Of a stretch of 64,000 bases of DNA, positions 32,951-41,757 are shown one piece after another. The notes under the pieces are model-generated. The model worked only from the letters and a program-made list of their open reading frames with translations. It did no database searches and was not told where the DNA came from. The first letter of the stretch is position 1. Every line of letters starts with the position of its first letter. Made by a program: the position numbers and the translations under genes. This DNA comes from Candidatus Thorarchaeota archaeon (GTDB taxonomy: Archaea > Asgardarchaeota > Thorarchaeia > Thorarchaeales > Thorarchaeaceae). The stretch covers positions 1 to 64,000 of the forward strand of contig SDNP01000017.1 of assembly GCA_004524445.1 (NCBI GenBank). The letters run 5' to 3'.

Positions 32951-35164
32951 ATGAAAAAGCCCAAATCGAACCGAGCTCTCCTGCTAGGTTTGTACATTGC
33001 AGGGCTCTTCTATGCACTCGTTGTTCTTTTCCAGGGGAGGATAGACTATGGTGTAATCACTGCGATAATAATTGAAACCACACTTTTGGTAGGTTCTTTG
33101 ATAACGGGGCCTCTAAATAAGAAGGGTCTGGCTCTTTTATGTTTGGGGATAGTGCTCTATGTTTCATTAGCGACACTATTGGGTACATTTTCGGAAGTTG
33201 TTATCATGGCTGCAGGCGGATTGGCAGTATACGGGTTTGTTGCTAGCGAGCCTAAATTTCCCTTAACAAAGAGGGCGCTTGGTACTGGAGTTGTCGTCGG
33301 GGTTGTCATGACCTTCTTAGGAATCTATCTTGCACTGAAGCTTGGTGTTGTCTATTTCGTTGGTGCTGAATTGTTGGGGTTCTTGATTCTGACCCTGTTT
33401 GGAAAATACACTCCAGAAGAGAATGCTGTGGTCGTGGCCATTGCCAATAGCTCATCAATGGTATCAATTGGGGTCCTGATTACTTTTCCAGCTATCGCTA
33501 TTTTTCAGCCAAGCATCGCTTCATCACTTATTACCTATCAGTTCATAGCCTTCGTAACTGGAACAAGCGCGATTTTTGGGCTAATACTGATGGTGCCCTT
33601 CAGGGATAGATTCATGGATGAGCCATGGCCGCAAGTCCTGCCTCAGGCGGAGTGCATCAATTGTCTAGGAGCGGATGTAAACGCAAAGAGGACCGTTATA
33701 GCAGGGCTCGGAGCTGCAGCGTCATGGACCGCCGCAACCAGAGCTGCGGAGTATATAGTCAGTTCTGGAACTGAATCACCAGCTTCATTCAGTTCTTTTC
33801 CTAATGCAGTTAGCCCAATTGTTCCAGACTGGATAGGTATCAATAATTCACCACTAATAGCTGCAATCGGATTCTTCGTTGGATGGAAACGGGTTTTGAT
33901 CATGGCAGCGGGAAGTCTCATCTCACTAGTCATATGGCTAACTCTTGAAGGTGCAGCGTTCATTCCATTTGGAGAACATCTCACCAGGCCTGAGATTCTC
34001 TATCTTGCACTCGGAGTGTTTGCATCGATAATTCTGGGGGATGTTTTCACAGGTGGAACTCGTGACGAATTACCAGTCGACGAGTTTGAACGTTCGGTGA
34101 ATCAAAAGAGCGCTGAAACCAATGACGCTCAGGGGGTAGTCATAGAGGACCCACATTCGCCCTCTGAACTTGAACGACTCATGAGACTAAGAAGAGAATT
34201 GTTCTCAGTCAAGGCTATAAAAGAGGAAATTCGTGCAATGCTTTCTGACCCTAGTGCGTATTTGGATTCTAGAAAAGGGCAAATCCCCCCTTGGGTCGCC
34301 ATCATTTCTATGCTAATATTCATGGCAATTGGAATCTTCGCCTTTTGGATAGTAAGGCTGTTTTCAGGGCTACAGATACATTGGCTGTTATTTGTGATTG
34401 GATCACCCCTAGCACTGGTTTCGGCCTATTTCACAGCAAGGTCAATCAGTGAAACTGGCATGCTAGCTGGCTATATTTCGGACACAGTGGCAATTCCTGC
34501 AATTCTCTTTTTCCGTCTATCATTTGCAGCAATAACCACTTTCATGACAATGCTGGGTGCACTTCAAGATGCTGCCATAGCAGTATTGGTTCACTTGAAA
34601 CTAGGTAGCCTCACAGGAGTAAAGGGAAAGGACATACTCAAAGCAGTCTTCGTTGGGGCTCTTCTTGGAACGTCTGTTGGATCATTGATAACGTATATGA
34701 TTTTCCTTACCTATGGGTTTGGCGGATCGGATTTCCCGAGTCCTGCTGCACATCTTTTTGGATTCCTGGTTGTTAGTCTGACAGGTCTGGGCAATCTGGA
34801 GATACCAGGTGTTGACCAACTTCCAAATGTTCATCCGTATCTCGGTTTTGCATATCTTTTTGCCTTTGGGGTAATAGGATTCTTGGCAGGAAGAGAACTA
34901 AGCAAAAGAGGCATGAGTCCAATGAGTCTTGCAGTTGGGCTCTTGATTCCACCAGCAACAACAGTGACCATGCTTATTGGTGGATACATTGACTACAGGA
35001 TGAAGAGAGAGGTGCCTGTTTCTACTGAGCTAGACTCATGTGGAGTCACTGAGAACTTTCCTCGCTACGAACGAGTGAGTAGACTTCTGAGTGGGGTTGT
35101 CGCGGGAGAAGCGATTGTAACGGTTATTTGGGTCCTTTGGAGTGCCATTAGTTTCTTCGCTTAA
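32951..35164 (+). CDS. OPT-superfamily transporter
   Basis: A 737-aa protein with about fifteen hydrophobic segments. Typical OPT features are the N-terminal GVVMTFLGIYLALKLGV stretch, FRDRFMDEPWPQVLPQAE (compare the P-F-R-x...P-x-x-x-P pattern before the central domain) and the second half GSLTGVKGKDILKAVFVGAL. A cytoplasmic loop of about 80 residues (360-440) is charged and helical. OPT carriers import oligopeptides, siderophore- or metal-peptide complexes by proton symport. A CINCLGAD loop near residue 236 is a possible metal site. It is convergent with the DHH gene, overlapping four bases. Confidence 0.75.
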   Translation: MKKPKSNRALLLGLYIAGLFYALVVLFQGRIDYGVITAIIIETTLLVGSLITGPLNKKGLALLCLGIVLYVSLATLLGTFSEVVIMAAGGLAVYGFVASEPKFPLTKRALGTGVVVGVVMTFLGIYLALKLGVVYFVGAELLGFLILTLFGKYTPEENAVVVAIANSSSMVSIGVLITFPAIAIFQPSIASSLITYQFIAFVTGTSAIFGLILMVPFRDRFMDEPWPQVLPQAECINCLGADVNAKRTVIAGLGAAASWTAATRAAEYIVSSGTESPASFSSFPNAVSPIVPDWIGINNSPLIAAIGFFVGWKRVLIMAAGSLISLVIWLTLEGAAFIPFGEHLTRPEILYLALGVFASIILGDVFTGGTRDELPVDEFERSVNQKSAETNDAQGVVIEDPHSPSELERLMRLRRELFSVKAIKEEIRAMLSDPSAYLDSRKGQIPPWVAIISMLIFMAIGIFAFWIVRLFSGLQIHWLLFVIGSPLALVSAYFTARSISETGMLAGYISDTVAIPAILFFRLSFAAITTFMTMLGALQDAAIAVLVHLKLGSLTGVKGKDILKAVFVGALLGTSVGSLITYMIFLTYGFGGSDFPSPAAHLFGFLVVSLTGLGNLEIPGVDQLPNVHPYLGFAYLFAFGVIGFLAGRELSKRGMSPMSLAVGLLIPPATTVTMLIGGYIDYRMKREVPVSTELDSCGVTENFPRYERVSRLLSGVVAGEAIVTVIWVLWSAISFFA

Positions 35165-36150
35165 GTCCTCTCAGATACATATTCGGTCAGTTTATGAAGA
35201 AAATTGGGGAAGTCACCCTTCTTCATCGTGGCTCCTGAGGCAGCAGGATGTCCGCCCCCATGTGCATCGTCTATTGTGGAGAGAATTTCAATGAGTGCCT
35301 TATTCAAATCGACCCGTGGACCTCTTCTACGAAGGCTCATATCTACTACATCCGCGAAGGACCTAGCGCTGATTCCTACACGGGATTGAGTAAGGTATGC
35401 AGCAAATTTGGCTGATTTTCCACGGTAGCCAGAGAGTGGCATGTCTAAAATGTATCCCACTTCACCCATCTTTCGCGCATTTTCTCTCACGTATGTGAAG
35501 ATTTCATGCTCGATTCTTGTAGCTCTCATTGCAAGCTCCACGATATTACTCATGGAACTGGGAGGGATTCCTAATGTGAGTTCTCGAACAAGATCTTTGG
35601 ATTCTCTGCGATAGTCTATTTCTTGAAGAGCCTGTACTAGCAGCCCGGCTTCCAAGTATAGTGTTCTTTTATCGTAATCTTCGAGATGCTCTCTCGCAAA
35701 GGGAGTATCATCACAAAAGTCCCCAATCGCCCCATAAAGCGCAAGATGGATTGCATGTTCAGGAAGCTTGTCTTCGTATTTCCTGTAGACCAGTTCAGCA
35801 GCACTAGGCCCCTTCTCATGAAAAAAATCAACCCGCTTTTCCAATTCCTTCCTGTGTTTGTTTAGAATTGGGTGATGGTCAATCCAAGTAATTTCGGTAT
35901 TGTCAGGAAACCTATCAAGCGCACGAATGACTTCTGGAAACTTCTTTTTGTTGATTGCTATGTCACTTATATTGACCTTATCGGGGCGATCCTTAGCTAT
36001 ACGAAATAGATCCATGTGTATTTGAGATGGTCGTGTGAAGTAGAACGTAGCACCGGGGGTAACAAGTAACGCTATTGCCCCAGCAGTTATGCCATCAGCA
36101 TCACCATGAGTGAGTACAATGTTCTGCATCAGATACGGAGCCTCATCCAT
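35161..36150 (-). CDS. DHH-family phosphoesterase
   Basis: A 329-aa cytoplasmic protein with DHH motifs I (THGDADGITAGAIAL, residues 14-28), III (WIDHHPILNKH, about 90-100) and IV (GAIGDFCDD), plus the C-terminal DHHA1 domain with GGGHPAASGATM. It resembles nanoRNase/pAp phosphatases and archaeal RecJ-like proteins, using two Mn2+ to cleave short RNA, DNA or cyclic-dinucleotide products. It starts directly after the stop of the upstream membrane gene (36151), so it may be the last gene of the MoxR operon. That is unusual company for this enzyme. Confidence 0.85.
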   Translation of the reverse strand: MDEAPYLMQNIVLTHGDADGITAGAIALLVTPGATFYFTRPSQIHMDLFRIAKDRPDKVNISDIAINKKKFPEVIRALDRFPDNTEITWIDHHPILNKHRKELEKRVDFFHEKGPSAAELVYRKYEDKLPEHAIHLALYGAIGDFCDDTPFAREHLEDYDKRTLYLEAGLLVQALQEIDYRRESKDLVRELTLGIPPSSMSNIVELAMRATRIEHEIFTYVRENARKMGEVGYILDMPLSGYRGKSAKFAAYLTQSRVGISARSFADVVDMSLRRRGPRVDLNKALIEILSTIDDAHGGGHPAASGATMKKGDFPNFLHKLTEYVSERT

Positions 36151-37536
36151 TTATCTCTTGAATTCCTTTTCAAGGGCTTGGTCCCATTCGTCACCTTCAA
36201 CCTCGCTTTCTCTTCCGGATTTTGCGTCCCTTCTCTTTCTTTTGGGTATCTTTTGAATCATGCTCTCCCTAGTCATCTCTTTTTGTTCCTCTACAGCGGA
36301 TATCTCTTCCTTGGTAAATAATACAATTATCATTGCAGCCAGAGGGAATAATAGTAGGATGGGGAGAAGAAAGAAGACTACCAATTCGGGCTGAGCAATC
36401 TCAACGCTATTCTGTATGCCCGGAGGGAGTTTGAAGAAAGATATGAAAAAGGCGGGATTCATGAAAACAAAGGACAGAGTGATAACACCGGCAAAACGGA
36501 TTGCAGAGCCCAATATGGTTGAGCCGATGACATAACTTTCAGATGGGGCTGCTGCACTAGCCGTCAAGTTATTTTTGGCTTCAGGATTGGACTTCAGCAA
36601 TTGATCAACAAAGATTTGCAATCTTCTAACATCTGAGATAACGTCAAGATTTTCGATGGCGTCCTTTCGACCCAGAACTTTCCGTTCAATTGCCTCTCTT
36701 AAAAAAGAAAACGCAGTGGCTCCAGAGACTCTACTCATTCCTGTTGTTCGGAGCTTTTCATCGCGTTCAATCGCATCTTGCTTCTTTGTTTCTTGTCGAA
36801 GTGCCAGCAGTTGTTTTTTGAGGGTTTCTTCCCTTTCCTCAACGGGTTTTCCTACTGAGTCGCTATACAGCATTTGGTAACTGAACTCCAGATATGCAAA
36901 AGAAACCACTGCCAGAATCTGAGGGCTGCTTGTTAGAAATACAAAAATGTCAGTCGGAAAGATTTCGAAATTGGGAATATCCACTGTGGCTAATATCGGT
37001 GCCGTGATGATACCTCGGCTAACAAGGAATTCAGCAAATGCAGATATGACCAGGATTCCCTGAATAGCCAGAAATGAGCCCCCGACAAATTTGTGATTCA
37101 TTCTAACCATGGACTGGAGGAACAGTGCAACGCCCAGGGCAGCGAAGAGGAAATAGATGAATATGAAAGTATTAACCTGCAATATCTGCCAGATGCTCAA
37201 TAAGTTGCCAATGAAGTTCTGAAATACTGCCTCCACAGAGGTAAATGGGCCGCTCACACCAAAGGGTTGCAGATACCAGCCCCTCAACACTAATGTATTA
37301 TACAGACCAACTATGAGTGGACCCGGTTGAGAGCCTGTTACGCCAGCAACTAACCCGCTCATGACTATAGATGCTACAAAAAACAAAACCATTGAAATCA
37401 ATCTGAACACAGTGACTATGAAGACATACGGGGCATCCCAATCCCATAGACCAGACATTATGTTATAGACAATCCAGCACATGGCAATGAACGCCAAGGT
37501 TGAGAGTATTCTTAGAATCCATGTGACTGTCTTCAA
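36151..37536 (-). CDS. Polytopic membrane protein of the MoxR operon
   Basis: A 461-aa protein starting at TTG 37536; this TTG overlaps the stop of the DUF58 gene (TTGA), so translation is coupled. It has six or more N-terminal membrane segments (to about residue 245), then a charged coiled region (250-330, EEREETLKKQLLALRQETKK), two more membrane segments (about 365-385 and 400-425) and a very basic tail (KRKRRDAKSGRE). I recognise no family. Its place suggests it is a membrane subunit working with MoxR and DUF58. A start further upstream would lie inside the DUF58 gene. Confidence 0.7.
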   Translation of the reverse strand: MKTVTWILRILSTLAFIAMCWIVYNIMSGLWDWDAPYVFIVTVFRLISMVLFFVASIVMSGLVAGVTGSQPGPLIVGLYNTLVLRGWYLQPFGVSGPFTSVEAVFQNFIGNLLSIWQILQVNTFIFIYFLFAALGVALFLQSMVRMNHKFVGGSFLAIQGILVISAFAEFLVSRGIITAPILATVDIPNFEIFPTDIFVFLTSSPQILAVVSFAYLEFSYQMLYSDSVGKPVEEREETLKKQLLALRQETKKQDAIERDEKLRTTGMSRVSGATAFSFLREAIERKVLGRKDAIENLDVISDVRRLQIFVDQLLKSNPEAKNNLTASAAAPSESYVIGSTILGSAIRFAGVITLSFVFMNPAFFISFFKLPPGIQNSVEIAQPELVVFFLLPILLLFPLAAMIIVLFTKEEISAVEEQKEMTRESMIQKIPKRKRRDAKSGRESEVEGDEWDQALEKEFKR

Positions 37537-38855
37537 TACATTGCAACCCCCCGCTGTTTTGCATTCTCGTATTGTTTGATTATTGTCGGTAAGAAATCCT
37601 CTGGGCCTACATTGATGACATCTATGCCAAATCTGGCAAGCGCTCTGGAGATTTTGCGACGTCGCTCCCATAATTCCTCTGAAACCGCTTCAGCTAGCAC
37701 TCGTTCCACGGGGCCAAATTGGCCTATTGGTGCTTCGAACCAAGGGCCAAAAGGACTGATAACCATGGCTTTGTGACCATTTGCTACGACTTTCTTCATA
37801 GCATTAAGTAGCGGAGCAGGAGATTCCTCCAAATCAGTTAGCCAGATTATGAATGACCGATTCTTTGTCTGATTGGTGACATAAGATATAGCAGCCTCAT
37901 AGTCACTCCAGCCACTGGGCTCCGCACGTGCCAATGCGTCTAAGACGTCGTACATATGATTCGGATGCAAAGAGGGGGGTACGTACGAATGCACCAAATT
38001 GCTGAAGACACAGGTGCCCACGAGATCCTTGCGTTCTAATCCAAGATTGGTTAGAAGCACCGCTGCACGTATTGCATATTCCAGTTTGGTGTTTTCAGGA
38101 TAGCCATTCCCCATACTTCCGGATGAGTCGACCATGCAGATGATTTGGACGTTTTTCTCCATTTCATATTGCTTGACAATCAAATCTCCACGTCGGGCGC
38201 TGCTTTTCCAATCAATTACTCTGAAAGCATCACCCGGTACATAATCTCTGAAGCCTGCAAAATCGGTTCCCATCCCAACAACCTTTGTTCTATGAGCACC
38301 GAACATCAGTCCCAGCTGCCGTTGTTTTCCAATAGCTTCGAGTCTCCGCACATCCTTCCAAGTCGGATAAACCAGCATCTCGGTTCTTTCTCTAACTGTA
38401 CGTTTGTAGTAATGGAGTCCCAGTCGGTCCCTCATTATGACCTCTGTAGGTCCCAGATAGTAGGAGCCACGCATTCTGACCTGTACAATATATGAAAAAG
38501 TGATGCTACTATTGGGTTCGATTCTTGATGCGATGAAATTTTCTCCAATCGCCAATATCCAAGTTTCGGGGTACTGGTCATGTACTTCAATAAAATCAAA
38601 GTGTCTTCTTGAGGTGTTCTTCACAACTACTTTGACTTTCAGGAAATCACCTGAGAATATCTTTGTCTTGTCGATATATCGCTCAACTTCAATTCCAGAG
38701 AGATTTGCTGTCATTGCGAAGAGAGGGAGAGTTATCACTAATCCAACGAGTAAATATACTCCCACCAGTGTGAGGTAGAAATTATCAAAGGAGAATCCAC
38801 TGGTAAGTAGTAACACACCGGAAAAGAGAACAATCCAACCTCTCTGTGTTATCAA
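37533..38855 (-). CDS. DUF58 (vWA-like) protein of MoxR operon
   Basis: A 440-aa protein with two N-terminal membrane helices (8-25 and 30-48), a beta-rich middle (55-200) and the DUF58 core: DFAGFRDYVPGDAFRVIDWK (about 205-225), then the vWA-like VDSSGSMGNG with the MIDAS DxSxS motif (about 248-257). Metal binding appears intact. DUF58 proteins are regular partners of MoxR AAA ATPases. The stop overlaps the TTG of the next gene and the MoxR stop is 20 bases upstream, so the genes are co-transcribed. Confidence 0.9.
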   Translation of the reverse strand: MITQRGWIVLFSGVLLLTSGFSFDNFYLTLVGVYLLVGLVITLPLFAMTANLSGIEVERYIDKTKIFSGDFLKVKVVVKNTSRRHFDFIEVHDQYPETWILAIGENFIASRIEPNSSITFSYIVQVRMRGSYYLGPTEVIMRDRLGLHYYKRTVRERTEMLVYPTWKDVRRLEAIGKQRQLGLMFGAHRTKVVGMGTDFAGFRDYVPGDAFRVIDWKSSARRGDLIVKQYEMEKNVQIICMVDSSGSMGNGYPENTKLEYAIRAAVLLTNLGLERKDLVGTCVFSNLVHSYVPPSLHPNHMYDVLDALARAEPSGWSDYEAAISYVTNQTKNRSFIIWLTDLEESPAPLLNAMKKVVANGHKAMVISPFGPWFEAPIGQFGPVERVLAEAVSEELWERRRKISRALARFGIDVINVGPEDFLPTIIKQYENAKQRGVAMY

Positions 38856-38875
38856 TATTCGCAGTCCTCTTGGTT

Positions 38876-39862
38876 CTATCTAGGAATGTCAACTTCTCCG
38901 AGAATCTTGCTTACCACTCTCTCAACAGTAAGCCCCTCGAGTTCAGCCTCTGGTTTGAGAATGAGCCTGTGATTTAGGGTTTGTACAGAGAGTCTTCTTA
39001 CATCCTCTGGAATTACATAATCTCGTCCGTGCATTGCAGCCCGTGTCTTAGACGCATTCATAAGAACAAGCGAAGCCCTAGGAGACCCTCCCAGCAAAAT
39101 CTGAGGGTCATTGCGGGTTCTAACCACGATATCTCGAATATATTCAATGATATCCTCATCCATGTATACCGTCTTGCAGGCATCCTGCATTCTAACAATG
39201 GTCTGTGGATTCACCAAGACTCGGAGGTCATCAACTTCACCTCTATGTTTCCGGCGAATGACTTCTGCCTCTTCAATTCCGGTGGGATAATCTAAAACCA
39301 ATCTGAACATGAATCTATCAAGCTGAGCTTCAGGAAGGGGATAAGTGCCTTCTTGTTCAACTGGATTCTGTGTGGCAATGATCAGGAATGGTCTAGGTAA
39401 CTTTCTTGTCACACCCTCGATGGATACCTGACGTTCTTCCATTACCTCTAATAGTGCACTCTGCGATTTCGGAGGACATCTGTTTATTTCGTCAGCAAGT
39501 ACTAAATTAGCAAAGACCGGTCCTTTTCGAAACCAAAATTCCCCTGTCTGCTGGTTGAAAACATTCGTTCCAAGGAGGTCAGCAGGCAATGTATCAACTG
39601 TGAGTTGAATTCTCTTGAAAGCGCACCCCAGTATTGATGCAAATGTTCTAGCCATGTACGTCTTTGCCAAGCCAGGAACACCCTCTAGGACAACATGTCC
39701 GTCAGATAGAAACGCAATCAGAACGTCTCTAAGGATTTCAACTTTCCCAACTATGATTCGGCCACATTCATGGATGATTTCATCTGCAATATCGTTTACT
39801 TGTGAGATAGACATAGGGGATTCTGAGTTCCCCACAGCCGTATCTGTCGATTCTGTAGTCAT
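38876..39862 (-). CDS. MoxR-family AAA+ ATPase
   Basis: A 328-aa protein with Walker A GVPGLAKT (61-68), Walker B VLADEINR (121-128), sensor 1 in IIATQNPVEQEGTYPLPEAQ and the arginine-finger segment LDRFMFRL. The NxxxQxGTxxLPEAQxDRF run is the MoxR hallmark. MoxR proteins are thought to act as chaperones that load or remodel vWA-containing and membrane partners; here these would be the DUF58 protein and the large surface protein upstream. All ATPase motifs are intact. It lies between the DUF4350-like and DUF58 genes, with 14- and 20-base gaps. Confidence 0.93.
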   Translation of the reverse strand: MTTESTDTAVGNSESPMSISQVNDIADEIIHECGRIIVGKVEILRDVLIAFLSDGHVVLEGVPGLAKTYMARTFASILGCAFKRIQLTVDTLPADLLGTNVFNQQTGEFWFRKGPVFANLVLADEINRCPPKSQSALLEVMEERQVSIEGVTRKLPRPFLIIATQNPVEQEGTYPLPEAQLDRFMFRLVLDYPTGIEEAEVIRRKHRGEVDDLRVLVNPQTIVRMQDACKTVYMDEDIIEYIRDIVVRTRNDPQILLGGSPRASLVLMNASKTRAAMHGRDYVIPEDVRRLSVQTLNHRLILKPEAELEGLTVERVVSKILGEVDIPR

Positions 39863-39876
39863 TATTATCTTCTACC

Positions 39877-41262
39877 TCATTTTGTTTCAATCAGTTTGTT
39901 TTGGATGTCACGCATCCAAAAGAACAAACTCATCATTTCATCTTCCTTGATCTTAATGTCAGACTTCGATTTTATTTCTTCAATTCTATCAATCTTTTCG
40001 AAGAAGGCATCCTTGTCCATGTTAGGCATTTTATGACGCAATATCTCCCATAAATCATGGGGGTCAAATTGGGACCAATGATATTGTTTCTGCAATTCAC
40101 GTCGTAAACGGCGATACAGCATCCTTACCACTCGCCCATAATTGCCCTCCGTTCGGTAGTAAGACATTCGCTCGCTGAAGTATGTCTGCCCCCTTCTCAT
40201 GAATACCTCTGACACGCTTTTAACTTCAGGCTTTTTCATGTCCGGTAGATACTTCCTGATGCCAATTGCAGTCATCAATGGATATACGGGAGCTAGAAAC
40301 AGGTTGGTAGAGGCCCAAAATATTCTCCCAAGAAATGCCCCAAAAAAGAACTCTGCGGAGGAAATGGGAGTTGCGAGAAGCTGTTCCGAAAATATGATTG
40401 TATTGTTGAGGACCCTTTCTGTTGCCCAATCTATAATGTTCATGGAGAGCCTTCTGTTGCCCTCAAATCTGCCATACATATCATTTATGAAAATGCTTGG
40501 ATCTGATATTGCCACGAGCTTTCCCGCTCCTTCAAAAAACGGACCAATGTCAATTGCTCCCACAACAGGCAAAACTCCGGAGAGTTCACCTTCATTTGGC
40601 GAGGGATTTGGGTCGGTGATATTTGTTTCACACCAAGCCCGAGAAGTTGTACGGGCGATTCCAGCGAACCCAAGTGCAGACGTTGGACTGAGTACTGTGG
40701 CATTATTGAGATAGAGAGAATCCACTCCTTCAGTGAGGGGGTGCGATACAAAATCGCGAATAACAGGGACTTTGGGTGTCGTGTCATAAGAGTCCAAATC
40801 TAGAAGGACACCATCCGCGAACGAAACAAATCCATCAACACCTAATGCTTCCAAATACTGAGCTCCGATTATGTCAAGAAGATACTCGTTCAGCAGTGAA
40901 AATGAGGTGTTGGCAGTGCCAAAGTCATCGGCAATGACAACAGTGCCACCAGCCAGTATATGCTGAAAGATTGTAAGTGTCGCATCAATTGTGAAGTCCC
41001 TCACAGGACCAATTATGAAGAGAACTGCATTTCCGTCATAACGCGTGACAGTGCTCATAGTGGATTGAACCACACTAACATCATAGCCTTGTTCTTCGAT
41101 TTGAATCCGATAGTCACTCAATCCATTCCAATCCGAGTTGAATACTGAGAAATCCTGAGGGTATGCTCCTGTGCCACCGGAAAATGTTGTGACTGCTAAG
41201 AAGCCAATCGGAACCCAGGCTAGAATGAAGAGCGTAATTTGCAGTGCTTCTTTCCAACCCAT
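39877..41262 (-). CDS. DUF4350-like membrane protein of MoxR operon
   Basis: A 461-aa protein with an N-terminal helix (8-28), an extracellular glutamine-amidotransferase-like fold (45-285) and a membrane segment near 305-335, then a basic cytoplasmic tail. Within the domain, VLFIIGPVRDFTIDATLTI and HILAGGTVVIADDFGTANT match the DUF4350 pattern, in which a flavodoxin-like fold lacks catalytic residues. ISDPSIFINDMYGRFEGNR is the late conserved block. DUF4350 genes regularly sit beside MoxR and DUF58. It probably senses or binds something outside the cell. Confidence 0.75.
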   Translation of the reverse strand: MGWKEALQITLFILAWVPIGFLAVTTFSGGTGAYPQDFSVFNSDWNGLSDYRIQIEEQGYDVSVVQSTMSTVTRYDGNAVLFIIGPVRDFTIDATLTIFQHILAGGTVVIADDFGTANTSFSLLNEYLLDIIGAQYLEALGVDGFVSFADGVLLDLDSYDTTPKVPVIRDFVSHPLTEGVDSLYLNNATVLSPTSALGFAGIARTTSRAWCETNITDPNPSPNEGELSGVLPVVGAIDIGPFFEGAGKLVAISDPSIFINDMYGRFEGNRRLSMNIIDWATERVLNNTIIFSEQLLATPISSAEFFFGAFLGRIFWASTNLFLAPVYPLMTAIGIRKYLPDMKKPEVKSVSEVFMRRGQTYFSERMSYYRTEGNYGRVVRMLYRRLRRELQKQYHWSQFDPHDLWEILRHKMPNMDKDAFFEKIDRIEEIKSKSDIKIKEDEMMSLFFWMRDIQNKLIETK

Positions 41263-41289
41263 TTCGCTTGACTCCTTTGTTTCTCTCTA

Positions 41290-41751
41290 TTATGACGCGG
41301 AAGTTGCTGCAATCGACGGTGTTGCACCTTCTATGCGAGGATAGATATCTGTGAATATCTTGATTGCAGATTCATAACTGTCCCGGGATAATTTGTGATC
41401 TGAAAATCTGGCCTTATGGTAAATGTCGATAAAGGTTTCAACCTTCTCAGCGTTAAGTGGTAGAATCTTCAGTGTGCGCTGAATGAATTCTCGAGCTGTT
41501 TCTGAGCTCGCACGATTTGAGCGGGTCTTATTCCCTACCATCTCTTCAAAGGTTCGATATGCCAGAATGATAGCCTCGTCGTACTTGCCCGAATCGGCCA
41601 TCTTCTTTATTCTTCGCAGTTTCTGGGGCATATCTACAGTTGTAATAGTATCACCATTTCTGAAGTATCCCTTAACATAGTAGAGATATAGCAGCACGAC
41701 TATGACGGCGCCGGCAACGGCGGCTACTGGCATTATTGTTCCAAGCTGCAT
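41290..41751 (-). CDS. DUF4129-like protein of MoxR operon
   Basis: A 153-aa protein with one N-terminal membrane helix (9-27) and a cytoplasmic helical domain. The domain has KYDEAIILAYRTFEEMVG, then SSETAREFIQRTLK and FIDIYHKARFSDHKLSRDSY, closely matching the C-terminal DUF4129 domain often fused to or next to transglutaminase-like proteins in MoxR operons. Here it is a separate gene, seven bases after the giant surface protein gene. It is likely a cytoplasmic adaptor between that protein and MoxR. Confidence 0.75.
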   Translation of the reverse strand: MQLGTIMPVAAVAGAVIVVLLYLYYVKGYFRNGDTITTVDMPQKLRRIKKMADSGKYDEAIILAYRTFEEMVGNKTRSNRASSETAREFIQRTLKILPLNAEKVETFIDIYHKARFSDHKLSRDSYESAIKIFTDIYPRIEGATPSIAATSAS

Positions 41752-41757
41752 TTCTTT